Notes: generated by a model not told the origin, from the sequence alone. Positions 12,662-25,768 are shown, counted from the stretch's first letter. The stretch: 64,000 nucleotides of DNA from Acanthacorydalis orientalis (GCA_034766995.1 CM068317.1:18020154-18084153); one strand, 5' to 3'. Numbers and translations are program-made.

Positions 12662-13551
12662 CGAGGTCAGACAATTAAGTAATGCGACCGATTTTTTTTT
12701 TCTCGGCCTGTGGTAACACTGCGAACCTGTAACTCCGCCACCGTAACAGCAGATCCCTACTCTCTCGATTGAGACCTTGACCACCCTCGTACGATCATTT
12801 CTTCGCCAGCTGTTTAGTGTTTTGTAACAACGCGCGAGTAGTGCATGTCACGAAAATGGAACAGAGAAATTTGTCTCGAGCAGGTTGAAAGTGATCCTAC
12901 TCTTCTCGATCGAGTTATTACTGGTGATGAAAGTTGGTTCTTTCAATATGACCCCGAAACTAAACGACAAAGCCAACAGTGGCTGTCCCCTGGAGCACCA
13001 AGGCCAAAGGCGAGAATGAGCAAGTCCAAAGTGAAAACCATGTTGATTTGCTTCTTCGACAGCAAAGGGGTGGTTCACAAAGAGTTCGTACCACCTGGAC
13101 AAACCGTAAATCAAGTATTCTACCGCAATGTGCTCGAAAAATTACGAAAAAGGGTGCTCAGATTGCGTCCAGAGATCGCGAAGACTTGGGTTCTGCATCA
13201 CGACAATGCTCCCTGTCACAGTGCGTTCAGTGTCTCTCAGTTTTTGGCGTCTAAAGGCATCGCAACGTTACCACAACCGCCCTATTCACCGGACATGTTC
13301 CCCCATATGAAAAAATTCGTCAAAGGTCGACATTATGACTCCGTTGAAGATATCCAAGAATCTGTGACGAGGGTACTCGGAGAGGTCCCACAAGAAGTGT
13401 TCCAGAATTGTTACGAAAACTGGAAAACTCGCTGGAATAAGTGTATAGATGCGGGAGGGGACTACTTTGAAGGGGATCGCAGCGATGTACCTTAATTTTT
13501 AAATATACTCGATTTTTGAATTTTGTCGCATTACTTAATTGTCTGACCTCG
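12662..13551 (+). mobile_element. Internally deleted mariner with perfect terminal inverted repeats
   Basis: The left end CGAGGTCAGACAATTAAGTA... (12662-12688) and the inverse at 13525-13551 match over 27 of 27 bases. TA lies on both sides (12660-12661 and 13552-13553), the standard mariner target duplication. Total length is 890 bp against about 1.3 kb for full mariners. The missing part is the transposase N-terminal half: the probable original start (ATGGAACAGAGA, near 12857) runs out of frame into the catalytic domain. Perfect ends suggest a fairly recent insertion. It would be non-autonomous. Confidence 0.93.
12845..13495 (+). pseudogene. mariner transposase catalytic domain, truncated
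   Basis: 216 codons open. The frame carries VITGDESWFFQYDPETK with the first catalytic Asp and VLHHDNAPCHSAF with the second. The usual block after YSPD is deleted: PYSPDMFPHMKKFVKG lacks the APSD/APCD segment, so the third Asp of DD34D is gone. The C-terminus is normal (NCYENWKTRWNKCIDAGGDYFEG). The DNA-binding half is absent. The long open frame means decay by point mutation is slight, while two deletions make it inactive. Confidence 0.88.
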
Positions 13552-13559
13552 TACACTAT

Positions 13560-14380
13560 GCAGTTATTTAGATAAATAACCTAGTTGTCAAAAATCAACA
13601 AACACTATTAAAATATTTCTATTTAAATATTGGTTATGTACAATTCTAGTTTTGGTGTACAATAACGCGACAACATTGAATAAAATGTCGTACGGATGCC
13701 AATTTTAAAAAACTAATGAAATAGATAGATATTATTTCATCTGTATTCCATACTTTCTTCTTTTTGTTCTAATCGATTATCATTAGTATTATCCTTCCGG
13801 AATTTTTTAAAAAGTAAAAAAAAAACAATAATTCCGAAGAAGTAAATTGTACGAATGACCTTTTTATGTCAGTCTGCGAAATTGTTTAAAAGAATTTGTT
13901 ATATAGTTATAGTGGAAGAAAGAAAAAATATTTTATTGAAATTCACACTATAATATTTATAATACACATTATTATTAATTATACAATTTAATTATTTATA
14001 ATTTATATTTATGTGACTTAAAGAATTTATTTACGTTTTATTATTTTTTTTTGTAAGAAACAAAATCAACTGATGAGGTAATTTGGAAATTCTTGGAGAT
14101 AAGCACGAATCAAATCTTGCACGACTATTCGACTGCCATGAAGTCGTGCCATCGATGTATTATATCGCACTTTGACGGGAATCGAAAAACCCCGCACAGA
14201 TGCAAATAAGCAAATATGTTCTAAATTTAATGGCAATTAATCTAATATTGTGTTTAGCATCGTATCTCTGGTTACAACTTATGAGTGTATTGTTACTAAC
14301 GAAATTCTGCTTAAGATTTTTCAAATAAATGGAAACTTATCAACATAAAATAAGTTTTGTGTATTTTTTGAAAAATACTT
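13560..14380. other. AT-rich spacer
   Basis: A slightly GC-richer piece at 14060-14200 (GACTGCCATGAAGTCGTGCC) gives no family match that I recognise. Confidence 0.35.
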
Positions 14381-14393
14381 GTATGTATGTATG

Positions 14394-14468
<75 letters not shown>
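14381..14468. repeat. (GTAT)n-(TA)n microsatellite
   Basis: Five GTAT units, then about 34 TA units. Confidence 0.95.
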
Positions 14469-14471
<3 letters not shown>

Positions 14472-16000
14472 AATACAATTTCTTGAGAACAAAACATAAA
14501 ATATATTAACAAATTAGTAAATTACTATATAAAAGTATGTAAGAGGTTTAAAATTCTAATTTAAATTAATTTTGTAAAATAAAAAATACAGAGTACAGTG
14601 CATGTATTTTTGACCTGATATATTTAAACTAAGAATTCGCATACTTTTATTCTGTGGTAAGGAATCGTTTTAACAGTTTGTCTGAAAAATATTATTTTAT
14701 TATCCAGGTCAGTCTATGATTGATAATTATGTAAACAAGTGTAAGTCAAGTAATTTTTAAAATAATTCGAAAATAGAATTCATTCAGTTATAACACGACT
14801 TACCACTGAAGAAATATATCGACTTAAATAAAATGAATGGATTGAGTTTGTTTATGAAGATTATTCTCAATAAGTATCAACAGTAAAACATTGGTTACAA
14901 AAACGATTAAAATTACTAAAATGTTACGGCACTCATTTTTTAGGTCTATGAACGTTTTAACAGAGTTCAAGGAATGAAATTCGATTACAAATACAGACTA
15001 TTATTTTAATTTATTGTAGGAAAACTACTGGTGAAACGCGTCGAGGAAAACTGAGTCAAGGCATCCTCTTTTTGCAATAATAATGCGTCCGTCCATAAAT
15101 CACTATTCGGAAATTCAGTTTCAATCAAATTTATTATTTACTTTATAGCTCGGTTTTTAATTCCATTCAATATTATTTAGTCTCCGAAGTTAATCTCAGG
15201 GGAAGAAAATTATTATTAATAAAAAAATGCAATAGGCCATTTTGGACCAATTTGTAGATTGAAGGATCAAATATATTTGTATAATGATACAGAAGTATTA
15301 ATTAACAACGAGAAAAGTGTTTGAAATAAAATTATATTTACAAATATTAGAGGTATTTCTTTCTAATTCTCTTCATATATTATGCCGAGAATACATAACC
15401 TTTATTATATACATAGTTAAAATGGAATATGGCCAAAATTCTTCAAATGTGATGACAAATTAACCAAAAGCTAAATTAGAACAAAAACAGATGACAAACT
15501 ATCTAAAAAAGGCATCGAAAAAAATATTATTTTCAATATAAATCTGAGTATTAAGAAAAGAAGATTAGGAAGCACATTATATATATATATATATATAGTA
15601 TACGTTCGAATATTTATTCGCACATAAAAATATATTTGTGCGCGCCTGGAGATTTTCAGTAGAAAGAAAGAATTGCGCATACAGTTGGGGGACCAACGTA
15701 CTTTTTTTCTATGATTGATTGTGAATATATTCATGTATTATCATGCAGATCCAATACATAAAATTGAACAGATATATTTTATGTATGCAACGTTGTAATG
15801 ATTTATTTTTAGTAGTTTAAAAAACAGCGGGTGATGAAAATACTATGATGAATTTACGAATGGATTAATTTCTTAGAAATACAATATATATCGAATATTT
15901 ACTTGTCGAAACAGAAAATACAATGTATAACTATTTTGAAAACAATTCTGACACATTTGTAAATCCATACTCTCGTTCATTTATTTAAAACAATATGATT
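14469..16000. other. AT-rich spacer with a small TA run
   Basis: No gene recognised. A short TA run lies at 15578-15597. Confidence 0.4.
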
Positions 16001-16081
16001 ATGTATGTATGTATGTGTGTGTGTGTGCGTGTGTGCGTGCGTGCGTGCGTGCGTGCGTGCATGCATGTATGTATGTATGTG

Positions 16082-16147
<66 letters not shown>
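16001..16147. repeat. Compound microsatellite (GTAT, TG, CGTG, GCAT, TA)
   Basis: Successive motifs GTAT, TG, CGTG, GCAT and GTAT end in a TA array of about 30 units. Minus-strand frames give only repeated His-Thr, Ala-Arg and Tyr-Ile. Confidence 0.95.
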
Positions 16148-16150
<3 letters not shown>

Positions 16151-16211
16151 AATAGTATTTAGCCACAAAAAAAGAAAGGTTGCAAAAAATAATCTATTAC
16201 CATGTTTATAT

Positions 16212-16243
16212 AGACACACAAACACAAACAAACACACCCACGC

Positions 16244-16310
<67 letters not shown>
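16212..16310. repeat. (AC)n-like to (TA)n microsatellite
   Basis: ACACAAAC-type repeats, then about 31 TA units. Confidence 0.9.
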
Positions 16311-16317
<7 letters not shown>

Positions 16318-16384
16318 ATAACGACTACATTGCTATATATCTGATAATAATTATATAGACAAAATGATCTTTAATAAACATGTT

Positions 16385-16490
16385 TATTGTTTCATTTGGT
16401 TTCATATACAGGTTTATAATTTAAAAGTGGGTAAGCGCAGCGATCCCAGAGGGTTGTGAGCGAAGCGTGCAGGAGGCGAAGCCCCCTAGT
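16385..16490 (+). repeat. GC-rich-tailed interspersed repeat, Helitron-like 3' end
   Basis: It contains TTTCATTTGGTTTCATATAC near its start, then GGGTAAGCGCAGCGATCCC and a tail GGAGGCGAAGCCCCCTAG followed by T. The tail can fold as a GGGC/GCCC hairpin and ends CTAG before T, as Helitron 3' ends do. Two relatives lie at 29.11 and 29.54 kb, both followed by TA-rich sequence. It has no coding capacity. Confidence 0.55.
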
Positions 16491-17847
16491 ATACATAAAA
16501 CATTTACACCTGATAAACCCTTCATTTTACTAACGCTGTATAGCTTGATATAGCATAATTGGCGTATGAGTAGTATAATACAGATGTGTATCGGATTTAT
16601 CCCTCACAAGAATTTTTATTACTGACAACTTATTTTTTGATGTGAAAGATTATTATTATCTTTCTATATACAAAAAATAATTCCATCGTAAAATTTCTAT
16701 AAAACAAAATTTGGTTTTCGTGTAGACCACCTCTTCGCAACGCCGCTTCGACCGATACGGTCTACAAGTATTTGTAAATTATTATTATTTTTGTTCCAAT
16801 TTAAGTTTAAAAGGTATGTGCAAATATATTTTATTATATTTAAAATTTCTGATCATAAATTCATTTTAAATTAAAATATTATTAATGGTAAGTTTACATC
16901 CTCATTTTATAGACACAGTGTATTAAGCGTCCACTATTACTCACATTATATTGTTGATTTTTTCTCTTTCATTGCTGAAGTAGCATCTTGACGTGCGGAA
17001 TTTCATAGATATGTACAAGTTAAAAAGTTTTTTTTAGAAAATATGAATTAAAAAAATGTAACTATGATACATTTTATAGAACAAAAAATGTTTTTACTCT
17101 GATCACACTGTATAAATAGATATAAGGGAAACTATATGGAATAAGAGAAATTATATAGAACATGGGAAATTATGTTCCATTATATTCATATTATCATATA
17201 TAGTACGAGTAGCGGTTTGAGGAATTATAAATATCTAGTTGACTAAATGTCTGCGCTAAAAAACTGCATAGACATTTGCAGTTAAAAAATATGCAGTTAC
17301 TGTACCAAGTTGCTCACAACTTTTGAATAAACAGACTATGTTAATACAAAATGATAAATATTAGAGATAATAAAGGATCGTGAAATATATTCATAGATGA
17401 GTTGATTGGGGTTTTTAGAAATCTTTCCGATAGCACTTCTGAACAAAATTGGCATTTAGAAAACTTTACATTACTACACTTTTAACTAAATTTTATTTAA
17501 AATTATACAAATTTCGTTTTTGTCAATAATTTATGTGGTACTTTTCGTTCATATTGATTATTTTCATTGTTTAATACTGTGTTAATATTGTATATGTTTG
17601 ATAAATAAATGTGTATATATAATATTAATTTATAAAATTTTACAAATTTACTATTACAGAGATTTTTTCATTGAACACATAAGTTAAAAATACTTAATAT
17701 ACAATTACTGGATTCAATACAATTGGATTATAGTATGTGTTGAAAATACAATAATTTTCTTTCCAAATTTAACATATAATTAAAACGGATCCTATAAATA
17801 CTTTTTACATATTTTATACTGAAAATGATTATATTTATAGTTATTAG

Positions 17848-17849
<2 letters not shown>
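16491..17849. other. AT-rich spacer
   Basis: No gene recognised. A small imperfect tandem duplication (GGGAAACTATATGGAATAAG and variants) occurs at 17125-17190. Confidence 0.4.

Positions 17850-17907
<58 letters not shown>
17850..17907. repeat. (TA)n microsatellite
   Basis: About 28 TA units. Confidence 0.95.
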
Positions 17908-17910
<3 letters not shown>

Positions 17911-18557
17911 TCATACATTACAGTCAATTAATATTATTGATATAGGTGGAATTTACAGAAACTTATAAAATAATGCATATAAATTCGTGTTTTTAATATT
18001 TACATACTCAAATATGTTTCTTTATAATTACACAGGACTGGTATAATAAAAGAAAAGAATTTGCATTCGAAAAGAAATAAATAAAAAAAAATTCATTTAC
18101 TCGATTAGACAGCAAACAATTGCTGGCACAGCTGCTATTTTCTTAAACATGTCAACATTTTTTTTACCTTTTTTTAATTGAAATTGGCTATTGTTGTGAC
18201 AATATAATATGACAATTAGGACACTTTCACTAAACTCAATTTCAAAAATAATATATCTAAATAGTAAAGAACGATCATTATTTTAAAGGATAAAAATTAT
18301 GATTCAAATATCTATATTATATATAAATTATTAGTTTTCTACGCTGTTTTTTTTTTCGAATATTTAGAAATTTATGCAACAATGTTGAATAATAATCATC
18401 ATTTACAGTGATGTTGCGTTCCTAGTCTATTAATAAAATGTCCTTGCAATCCCGAAAAAATGTGACCATGATCTTTTTTTATGGATTGAGACACCTTGTT
18501 TTTTCTCGGGGGTGGTTCACCTGCTTGCCGCCGACACACGTAACAAGACGTAATTTA
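17908..18557. other. AT-rich spacer
   Basis: A GC-richer stretch at 18505-18550 (GGTTCACCTGCTTGCCGCCG) adjoins the next mariner. It is unidentified. Confidence 0.35.
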
Positions 18558-19828
18558 TTAACTTATTAAGTATGAAATGTCCGATTTCCTTAAGTACTAA
18601 GTTTGATAGCTCCCATTTCTGACATTTCACTTTAATTGGCATTTCCTGTTTTTTTTTTTCTTTATTATGAAGGTATACACATCCTCAATCTTTTAAACGC
18701 GCGTTTTGGGTTAATATTCAATTAATTTTTAGGGCAATTTTTGTGAATCCATGGATAAGTTAAAACTTCATGTTATTTTCGAATATGAATTCCATCGTGA
18801 AGCGAATGCGACTCAGACAGCTCAAAATATAAACAAAGTGTTTGTTGTGAAAGGATGTGGCTAATGAACGTGCAGTACATCGATGGTTTGTTAAGTTCCG
18901 TTCTAGTGATTTTAACCTTGAAAATGAGCCATGTGGTTGACCTGAGACCAAGGTGGACAGTGATGAGCTGGAAGCTATAGTGGAAACGAATCCATCTCAA
19001 ACTACGCATGAATTAGCAGTAAGGTTTGACGTTACTATTCCAACAATATTGGATCATTTGAAACAAATCGGTAAGGTAAAGAAGCTGGATAGACGGGTTC
19101 CGCATAAATTAAACGAGCGTCAGAGGACAAATCGTCTCAAAACTTGCTTTTCTTTGCTGTCACGCATAAAGGCGAACAATTTCTACACCGTATTATTACG
19201 AGTGATGAAAAATTAATTCTTTTTGACAATCGCAAGTGTCCAGGGTACAGATGAAATACAGAAACACAGTCCAATGCTGAATATTCATTAAAAAAGCGAA
19301 TGGTGTCTGTTTGGTGGTCTAGCACTGGTATTATCCACTACATCTTCAAGAAACCTGGTTAATCTATTACAGCGAATGTCTAATGCAACCAAATGGATGA
19401 AATGATGAGGATACTTGCGATTAAGCATTCGAGATTGGTCAATAGAGGCAGGCCAATCCTACTGCAAGATAACGTTTAACCACATGTCGCAGAAACAACG
19501 CTGCTCAAACTACAGAAGCTGGATTTGGAAACTCTTTGTCATCCACCGTATTTACCAGAACTTGCACCAACTGACTAACACTTATTTCGGGCTTTGGATC
19601 ACTTCTTGCAAGGAAAAATAGTCCAAATTGTGGAAAACGCTTTTCGTAATTTCATCACTACTCACTGTCCTGCTTCTTCGCTGCTGGCATAATCAAGTTA
19701 CCTTTAAGATAGAAAAACGGTATGGATAGTTTGGACGCATACTTTGATTAATTGTATTGCTTTTTGTTTGAGGTATAATAAACTAAACTTTTGATTCGAA
19801 ATCGGACATTTCATTCTTAATGACCTAA
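18558..19828 (+). mobile_element. Near full-length mariner, cecropia/Hsmar1-like, decayed
   Basis: The left end (18558-18588) and the inverse at 19798-19828 match at 27 of 31 positions (shared core ATGAAATGTCCGATTTC). TA flanks both sides. Length is 1271 bp. The transposase starts at ATG 18751 and shows LDHLKQIGKVKKLDRRVPH (near 19052), typical of the Hsmar1/cecropia group. The first catalytic Asp is in TSDEKLILFDN (near 19200). The second is in ILLQDN, followed by a stop in the PH motif. The third is in LAPTD, followed by a stop. Several stops and frameshifts make it non-functional. Confidence 0.88.
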
Positions 19829-19866
19829 TATATTTTAGTTTTAGTCAGTTTTTTTGGAAAAAATAT

Positions 19867-20042
<176 letters not shown>

Positions 20043-21260
20043 TATTTTAACAATATTCGTCTACATAAATTATATTTATGGAGTGAAGTGATTATGATTC
20101 ATACGATTTTAAGCATAGAACCGACTACTTTAAATATGAATCAATGTAATTAATGAAATTATCAAAAACAGATGTGCAAAAGTGCCATATATTATAAAGA
20201 TTTTTTCAGTCAATAAAAATGTTTAAAAATGCAATTAGTAAGTTACTGATTATCAGACGTAGGTCACTCTGTCAGGCGAAATAAATAAATTCAGTTATTG
20301 TCATTCAGTTCAGTTTACTGTCCAACAGATTCAATGGTTGTATACACTTTCTTAAAACTACCAAGTTATACAGAGGACCCATGTTAAAAGAGAAATGTAA
20401 AGGTGAGAAAACAACAAAGTAACCTTCGAACTAGGAAATGAAGTTAATATTTGAGACTTTATTATCATTAACCACCTTAAATTTAGTAATACTATAGCTG
20501 TAAAATGGATAACAGTTATCCATTTTATTTCAATGGCGAAAAAATTATCATATGCATCTCATATTGTGATTTTGGACATGTTATGATTAAATTTCGATTA
20601 TCAACATCACATTTGCTTAACGATCTTTTAAATGATCCACATCTTCAGTCTATAAACACTAAAAACCAGTCAAGATTACAATAACGCTATAGTTACGATT
20701 TCTTTGAGAGTAAAATGATCAACGCCATCAGGCCAGTGATCATACTGTTTAAGAATGCATAAAATGATTTAGCACTATAAACAACTAGCATTTTTATTTC
20801 AAAACGAAATTTGAAAAAGGATACATTCTATTTTTTATATTATACAGATTTGCTAATGAAACGAATTCGTTTCTCAATTAGTAATAAATTTGTTTTTAAA
20901 CTGATATAGACTATACATTATTTGGGCTGTTAATACATGTTCTGATAGTCTGACACTATAATATATAGTTGAAGAACAGAAAATTATCGTAATTGAGTAT
21001 ATCAGCAATAAATGAGTAAAACTGATTCAAAGAGAGCAAATAAAAACCTTTTCATATTTGTTCTCTTTTTTCAATATAGTAAGAAAAACTTAACAACGAT
21101 ATCATTATGCAACATGCACACACAGTTATTCTAATAATTTCAGTTATAAAATTTAATCTCAAATATACGAAATATGTTTTCACAGTAGTGTTGTGACAAT
21201 AATCGTATATTGATTTTAAATGGATTGCACGATGATAAAATTGAAAATACTGATAACATA
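20043..21260. other. AT-rich spacer with a perfect short palindrome
   Basis: No gene recognised. At 20501-20527 the sequence TAAAATGGATAAC, one base, then GTTATCCATTTTA forms a 27-base perfect palindrome. Confidence 0.45.
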
Positions 21261-21266
21261 TGTATG

Positions 21267-21342
<76 letters not shown>

Positions 21343-21343
21343 C
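21261..21343. repeat. (TA)n microsatellite
   Basis: About 36 TA units. The right side passes into CACAGTAACACCACGAG, which resembles a DNA-transposon terminus. Confidence 0.95.
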
Positions 21344-21714
21344 ACAGTAACACCACGAGTTACATAAGTAATGCGTTCCAGAAACCTTTCAAGTAACTTG
21401 AATATAAGTAAGTCGAATTTGTAAATTACTTAAGTGTAACTTTATAAGATACTATATTTATTACATGCATGTATATTATTTACAGTATTGTGCAAAACAG
21501 AAATAACAAATTCTACTTAAACATTTAAGTGTATTTATCTTTTCTTCTAATTATTTTACAATGATATTAATAATTCATACTTATATATTGATAAAACAAA
21601 AAGAAAATGATTTTCAAAAATAATAATAATTCACTAATATTAAAATGGTAACAAAAACAAGTAACTACAATATATGACAGTGTGCAAAACTACAGCAACA
21701 AATCTAGTACTTTA

Positions 21715-22165
21715 TGTAAAAGCTCCTATTTTTAATAACCTCAGCACATCTGCATGGCATTGATGAATTAAATAGTGGTTTCGGGTATCTTTTCCTGTTC
21801 ATTTTTTAATATGCTCGAAACAGTTTCCACTTGTTTCCGAAACGTTCGCCCGCAACTCGTCGTTTGAGAATCTCGAAGAGATTTGCAAAGGGATTCAAGT
21901 CTGATGATTGTGTAGATCAATCAAGAATGAAGCCAATTGTCTTTTAACCAATCCTTTACCAACCTCGATGTATGTTTCGGGTCATTATTGTGTTGAAACA
22001 CACATCGAAGCGACATATTCCACTCAGCATAAGGAATTATTTGTATTTCTAAAATGTTTATATATGCGAAACAATCAATTATTCCCCCAATTTCGTAAAA
22101 ACGACCAAAACCATAGGCTGAAAAACATGCTTGGTTGTGACTATTTGATAAATTATAAGCCAGCT
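21715..22165 (-). mobile_element. Tc1-like transposase C-terminal fragment, reversed
   Basis: The minus strand reads CFSAYGFGRFYEIGGIID, then PYAEWNMSLRCVFQHNNDPKHTSRLVK in sequence, and after a frameshift SSDLNPFANLFEILKRRV and MPCRCAEVI. These are the catalytic core and tail of Tc1 transposases. QDNDPKH, with the second catalytic Asp, is here HNNDPKH (an Asp-to-Asn or Gln shift). SPDLNPIENLW is degraded, with the catalytic Glu replaced by Ala in FANLF. The N-terminal paired domain is not seen. It is an inactive relic. Confidence 0.82.
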
Positions 22166-22359
22166 AAAAAGTCATTACTAAGAAGAAAACATTTACAAAA
22201 GGTTTGTATTTTTTTTAAAAAAAATAAATATTTCTTAAAACCGTCATTTCAAAGCATAAAATATCAATTGAACTACTTGTTTCAATTGAAAAACTTGTCA
22301 ATTGGACAATAAGTTGTAATTTTCAAGATTTATTACGTAACTGCGAATTTACGTAAGTC

Positions 22360-23429
22360 GCGCCGTAAAGAGAAAACAGCGAAGGAAATCTCCATGAAAG
22401 GATACTTCCAACATTCCGTGAATCTTATCCTTCTTACGAAACCGACTTTAGGTGAACTCCTTTAACTTTAGCTGAACGAATTTAAACGTGGCAAAACATC
22501 CATCGATGATGTTTCATGCTCAAGAGGACCGAGAACAGCTGTCACCCCAGAAATCATCGGTTAAGTCCACGATATGGGTTTGTCCAACTGGCTAGTGAAA
22601 GTGAGCGAGATAGCAGACGTCATAGGTATCTCAACTGAACGAACGCATTTCATTTTGTATAATAAAATGCATATGAAAAAACATTCCGCAAGATGGGTGT
22701 CGCGTTTTCCCACTGTAGAGCAGAAATGAGTTCGTGGGCGAACATCAGCTGACTTCTTAGATTTGTTTAAGAAGAATACAACAGATTTGATACGGTGTTT
22801 TGTAACCATGGACGAAACTTGGATTCACCATGACACATCAGAATCGAAAACGTAATCAAAACAGTCTGAATCAAGCAGCGTGAACGCGGTGAAACGGCTC
22901 CAAAGAAAGCAAAGATGATTCACTCGACTGGAAAGGAATTCTCGTAATCGATTATCTTCAGAAGGGGAAAAAGTTACTGGCTAATACTAGGCAACACTTT
23001 TGAAGAAGTAAAAGGCATCGATCGAGAAAAAAGTCCTGAAACGGTCAAGAAAAGTGTGATTTTACCATGACAATGCGCCGGCTTATTGAAGACTTGTTGC
23101 TCAGCAAAAATTAGTCGAATTGAAGTTTGAAATCCTTCAGCATTCAATGTATTCACCTGATTTATCTCCCTCGAACTTCCATCTGTTCTCGAAACTCAAA
23201 ATTACCCTGGCTGGAAAGTGATTTGGATCGAATTGAATGAATAGAGGCCGCACATGGCTATTTTGAAGACTTTGAAGAAACCCACTTCCGGGAAGGAATT
23301 GCGAAACTGAAGAAATGCTGGGGCAAATGCGTTAATCTTCGAGCAAATTATGTCGAAAAATAAAGTACACTTTAAAACAGAAGCTGTTGTCTGTAATATC
23401 GAACCAAGTTATTCTTCAAACCGCCCACG
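22360..23429 (+). mobile_element. Decayed mariner, right end preserved
   Basis: The right end ACCAAGTTATTCTTCAAACC... ends at 23429, followed by TA. Its inverse matches the left end of the copy at 37455, so the two belong to one family. No left end is visible, so it appears 5' truncated. Motifs in broken frames are NEFKRGKTSIDD (near 22480), VTMDETWIHHD with the first Asp (near 22806), FYHDNAPAY with the second, and YSPDLSPSN, where the third Asp has become Asn. The tail has KCVNLRANYVEK before TAA at 23361. Confidence 0.8.
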
Positions 23430-23431
23430 TA

Positions 23432-24375
23432 TAATGTAAAATATAATCTGTTCCAACTTTAACAACATTATTCACGTCATAATCATCACACATAATGTCG
23501 TGAATAATCAAAAGTTGCAAATAGATTCAAATAAGAGAGTTGAAATTTTGTAAACTCGGTTAATATAAAAGTTTCATTTCTGAAAATACGTAATTGCCAA
23601 ACACATTACAATAATATAACAATTGGGAAAGGTTCAATGAATCTGTATACCTCACAGTAGAAGTACACACATCTGAAGAAGATGCCATAAACTTCTCGAG
23701 CTACTAAAAACTTATATTCAGTACCGCTAATTTAGAATTTTAATAGATTGATTTAAAAGTAAATACTTTAAATATTTAGATAGATATTTGGTGTGTAGGG
23801 GCGCGTTGGCAGTTAAAGTCATTTGTACCCGAACACATTTCTTAAGTTTTAATATTGTTATAACTATTGTATTTGTTTAACTATTGTACCTTGACCATAC
23901 AATATAACTAATATATGAACGAATATGTAAATCAGGTGTAAAATAATAGATTTCTATTTTTTTTATAAAAAAATGTAGAAACTATACATGCCTTTTTAAA
24001 GACAGTATTTAATGTAATAATAAATTTTCAGTTAAGTCGATAAACAATCATTATTTAATAAATCGACTAATTAAGTCTATTAAATTAATACATGGTTATA
24101 ACAATATTATTTTGTTTATAAAAAATAAGTATGTACTTTATATATTCTTAGAAAAACTCACCTATTTTTTCTTGGCGTACAATTGTGTTTCTTATTTCAA
24201 TCACATGAGAATATCTGCAAACAAAGTAAATGCTTTAAAATGAAGAAAAAAATTGTCTAAGCAATAAAGCTTCTTTATGTAAACTAATTATACGTGACTT
24301 ATATACGCAATATTGTTATTTTTATAAATTAAATATTTTTTTTTAAACATTAAAATAACAGTAATAAATACTTAA
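23432..24375. other. AT-rich spacer
   Basis: Nothing recognised. Slightly GC-richer at 23795-23840 (GTAGGGGCGCGTTGGCAG). Confidence 0.4.
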
Positions 24376-24599
24376 TCTATCTATATAATAAAAAAAAAAC
24401 ACATTTCTCGTCACTTTGTCAGTAAGACAAAGTCCATGGCGACGAGAAATATTTTGCTTTGTCAGCTCATAGGTTTCAAGTTTAATTCTTTGAGTTTCAT
24501 TCTTAGGTATTTTTTATGTTTAAATATATTATGTTGTAAAAACCAATACACAGATTTTTCTTTCTATTTTCCCGTCAAATTTGACGGGTTATATATTAG
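24376..24599 (+). mobile_element. Short Helitron-type element with both termini
   Basis: It begins TCTATCTATATAATA preceded by A. It ends with the perfect 18-base palindrome CCCGTCAAATTTGACGGG (24571-24588), seven bases, then TTAG followed by T. A TC start, a 3' hairpin a few bases before a CTRR-like end, and insertion between A and T are the diagnostic Helitron features. Here CTRR is TTAG. The 224-bp body contains no Rep/helicase coding, so it is non-autonomous. An 89-codon frame starting at ATG 24436 overlaps it and is not a credible gene. Confidence 0.7.
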
Positions 24600-25725
24600 T
24601 ATTAAAAATAAAACACATTTAAAACATGAATTAAGGTTGCATTGTTGTCACAATATCAGACAAATGTGTTCAAAGTCGAAATTCGTAAATCTCTGTACCT
24701 TGTAAATAGTAACAGAAGCTGTATGGGACACATGCGTGTACGTTAATCAAGGGGCTAATCTTCAAGTTGTGATTTTTTCTTTTCCGACAATCATTCAGCT
24801 AAATGCATTAATATTATTACTAATCACGACTACATTCGGGTATAAAAATACTTTGATTTTAACGTGAAAAAATAATAAATTTAATTAATAAATGTTACTT
24901 ATGGACATACATTAAAAATAGATATTTAAATATAACTACAAAAATGCGAATATATATTATATTTACGAAAATTATGAATTTTTAAATTAATTGTAATTTT
25001 TAACACATTTTTTTAAATGTAAAATATGATAACACACAATTTTCAATCATAACACAACAATATTCAGTCATAATTCATCAATTGATAGCTTTGCACATAT
25101 AGGAAAAAATATTCAGAAGATAATATAGAAAAGAAACAGAAAGAGAATAGTTGAGTTACATTTTTTGTTGAAATCCGTATACTTTTGTTTAAATACATAA
25201 ATTTATAATATTTTCTATACCAGCTATCACTGAATTTGCCACATTTTCGCAGCTTGATAGTTCACAAACAGTACAAATAGACAATGTTCAATGAATTATT
25301 ATTCATTTTTCTAAAATGGAACAGATTACCTTAATATATTTCGTGACCTTCTTTTGTTTATAAATTACACACAGAAAATTATTTTTTTTTAAAAAAATGT
25401 TTTAATAATATAGTGAAAAATGCCACGTTTCTTCATAAAAGCAGATCTAAGAATAATGAATATTCAAATTTAAAGTTCTCTTGAATAATACTGAGAATCG
25501 ATTTCAACTAACCTCATGACATATAACCTCAGAGTAAATAAATAACAATTACAGATTTTTATCAAATTCTTAGTATTTTTACAACTATCCCATACATTAT
25601 CCTTAATAATCCAAAGATCACAAGTTTTTTTATTAGTTTCCAATAATTGATTTTTATTTATTTTGATACGTAGATTACTGCAATGATATCCTTATGGCTT
25701 ATAAATATAACATGATTATTTAGAG

Positions 25726-25729
<4 letters not shown>
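24600..25729. other. AT-rich spacer
   Basis: No gene, repeat end or RNA recognised. Confidence 0.4.

Positions 25730-25768
<39 letters not shown>

Noticed and set aside
24436..24705. 89-codon ATG frame as a gene
   Set aside because: It starts inside the Helitron-type element and crosses its 3' terminus; no motif is visible.
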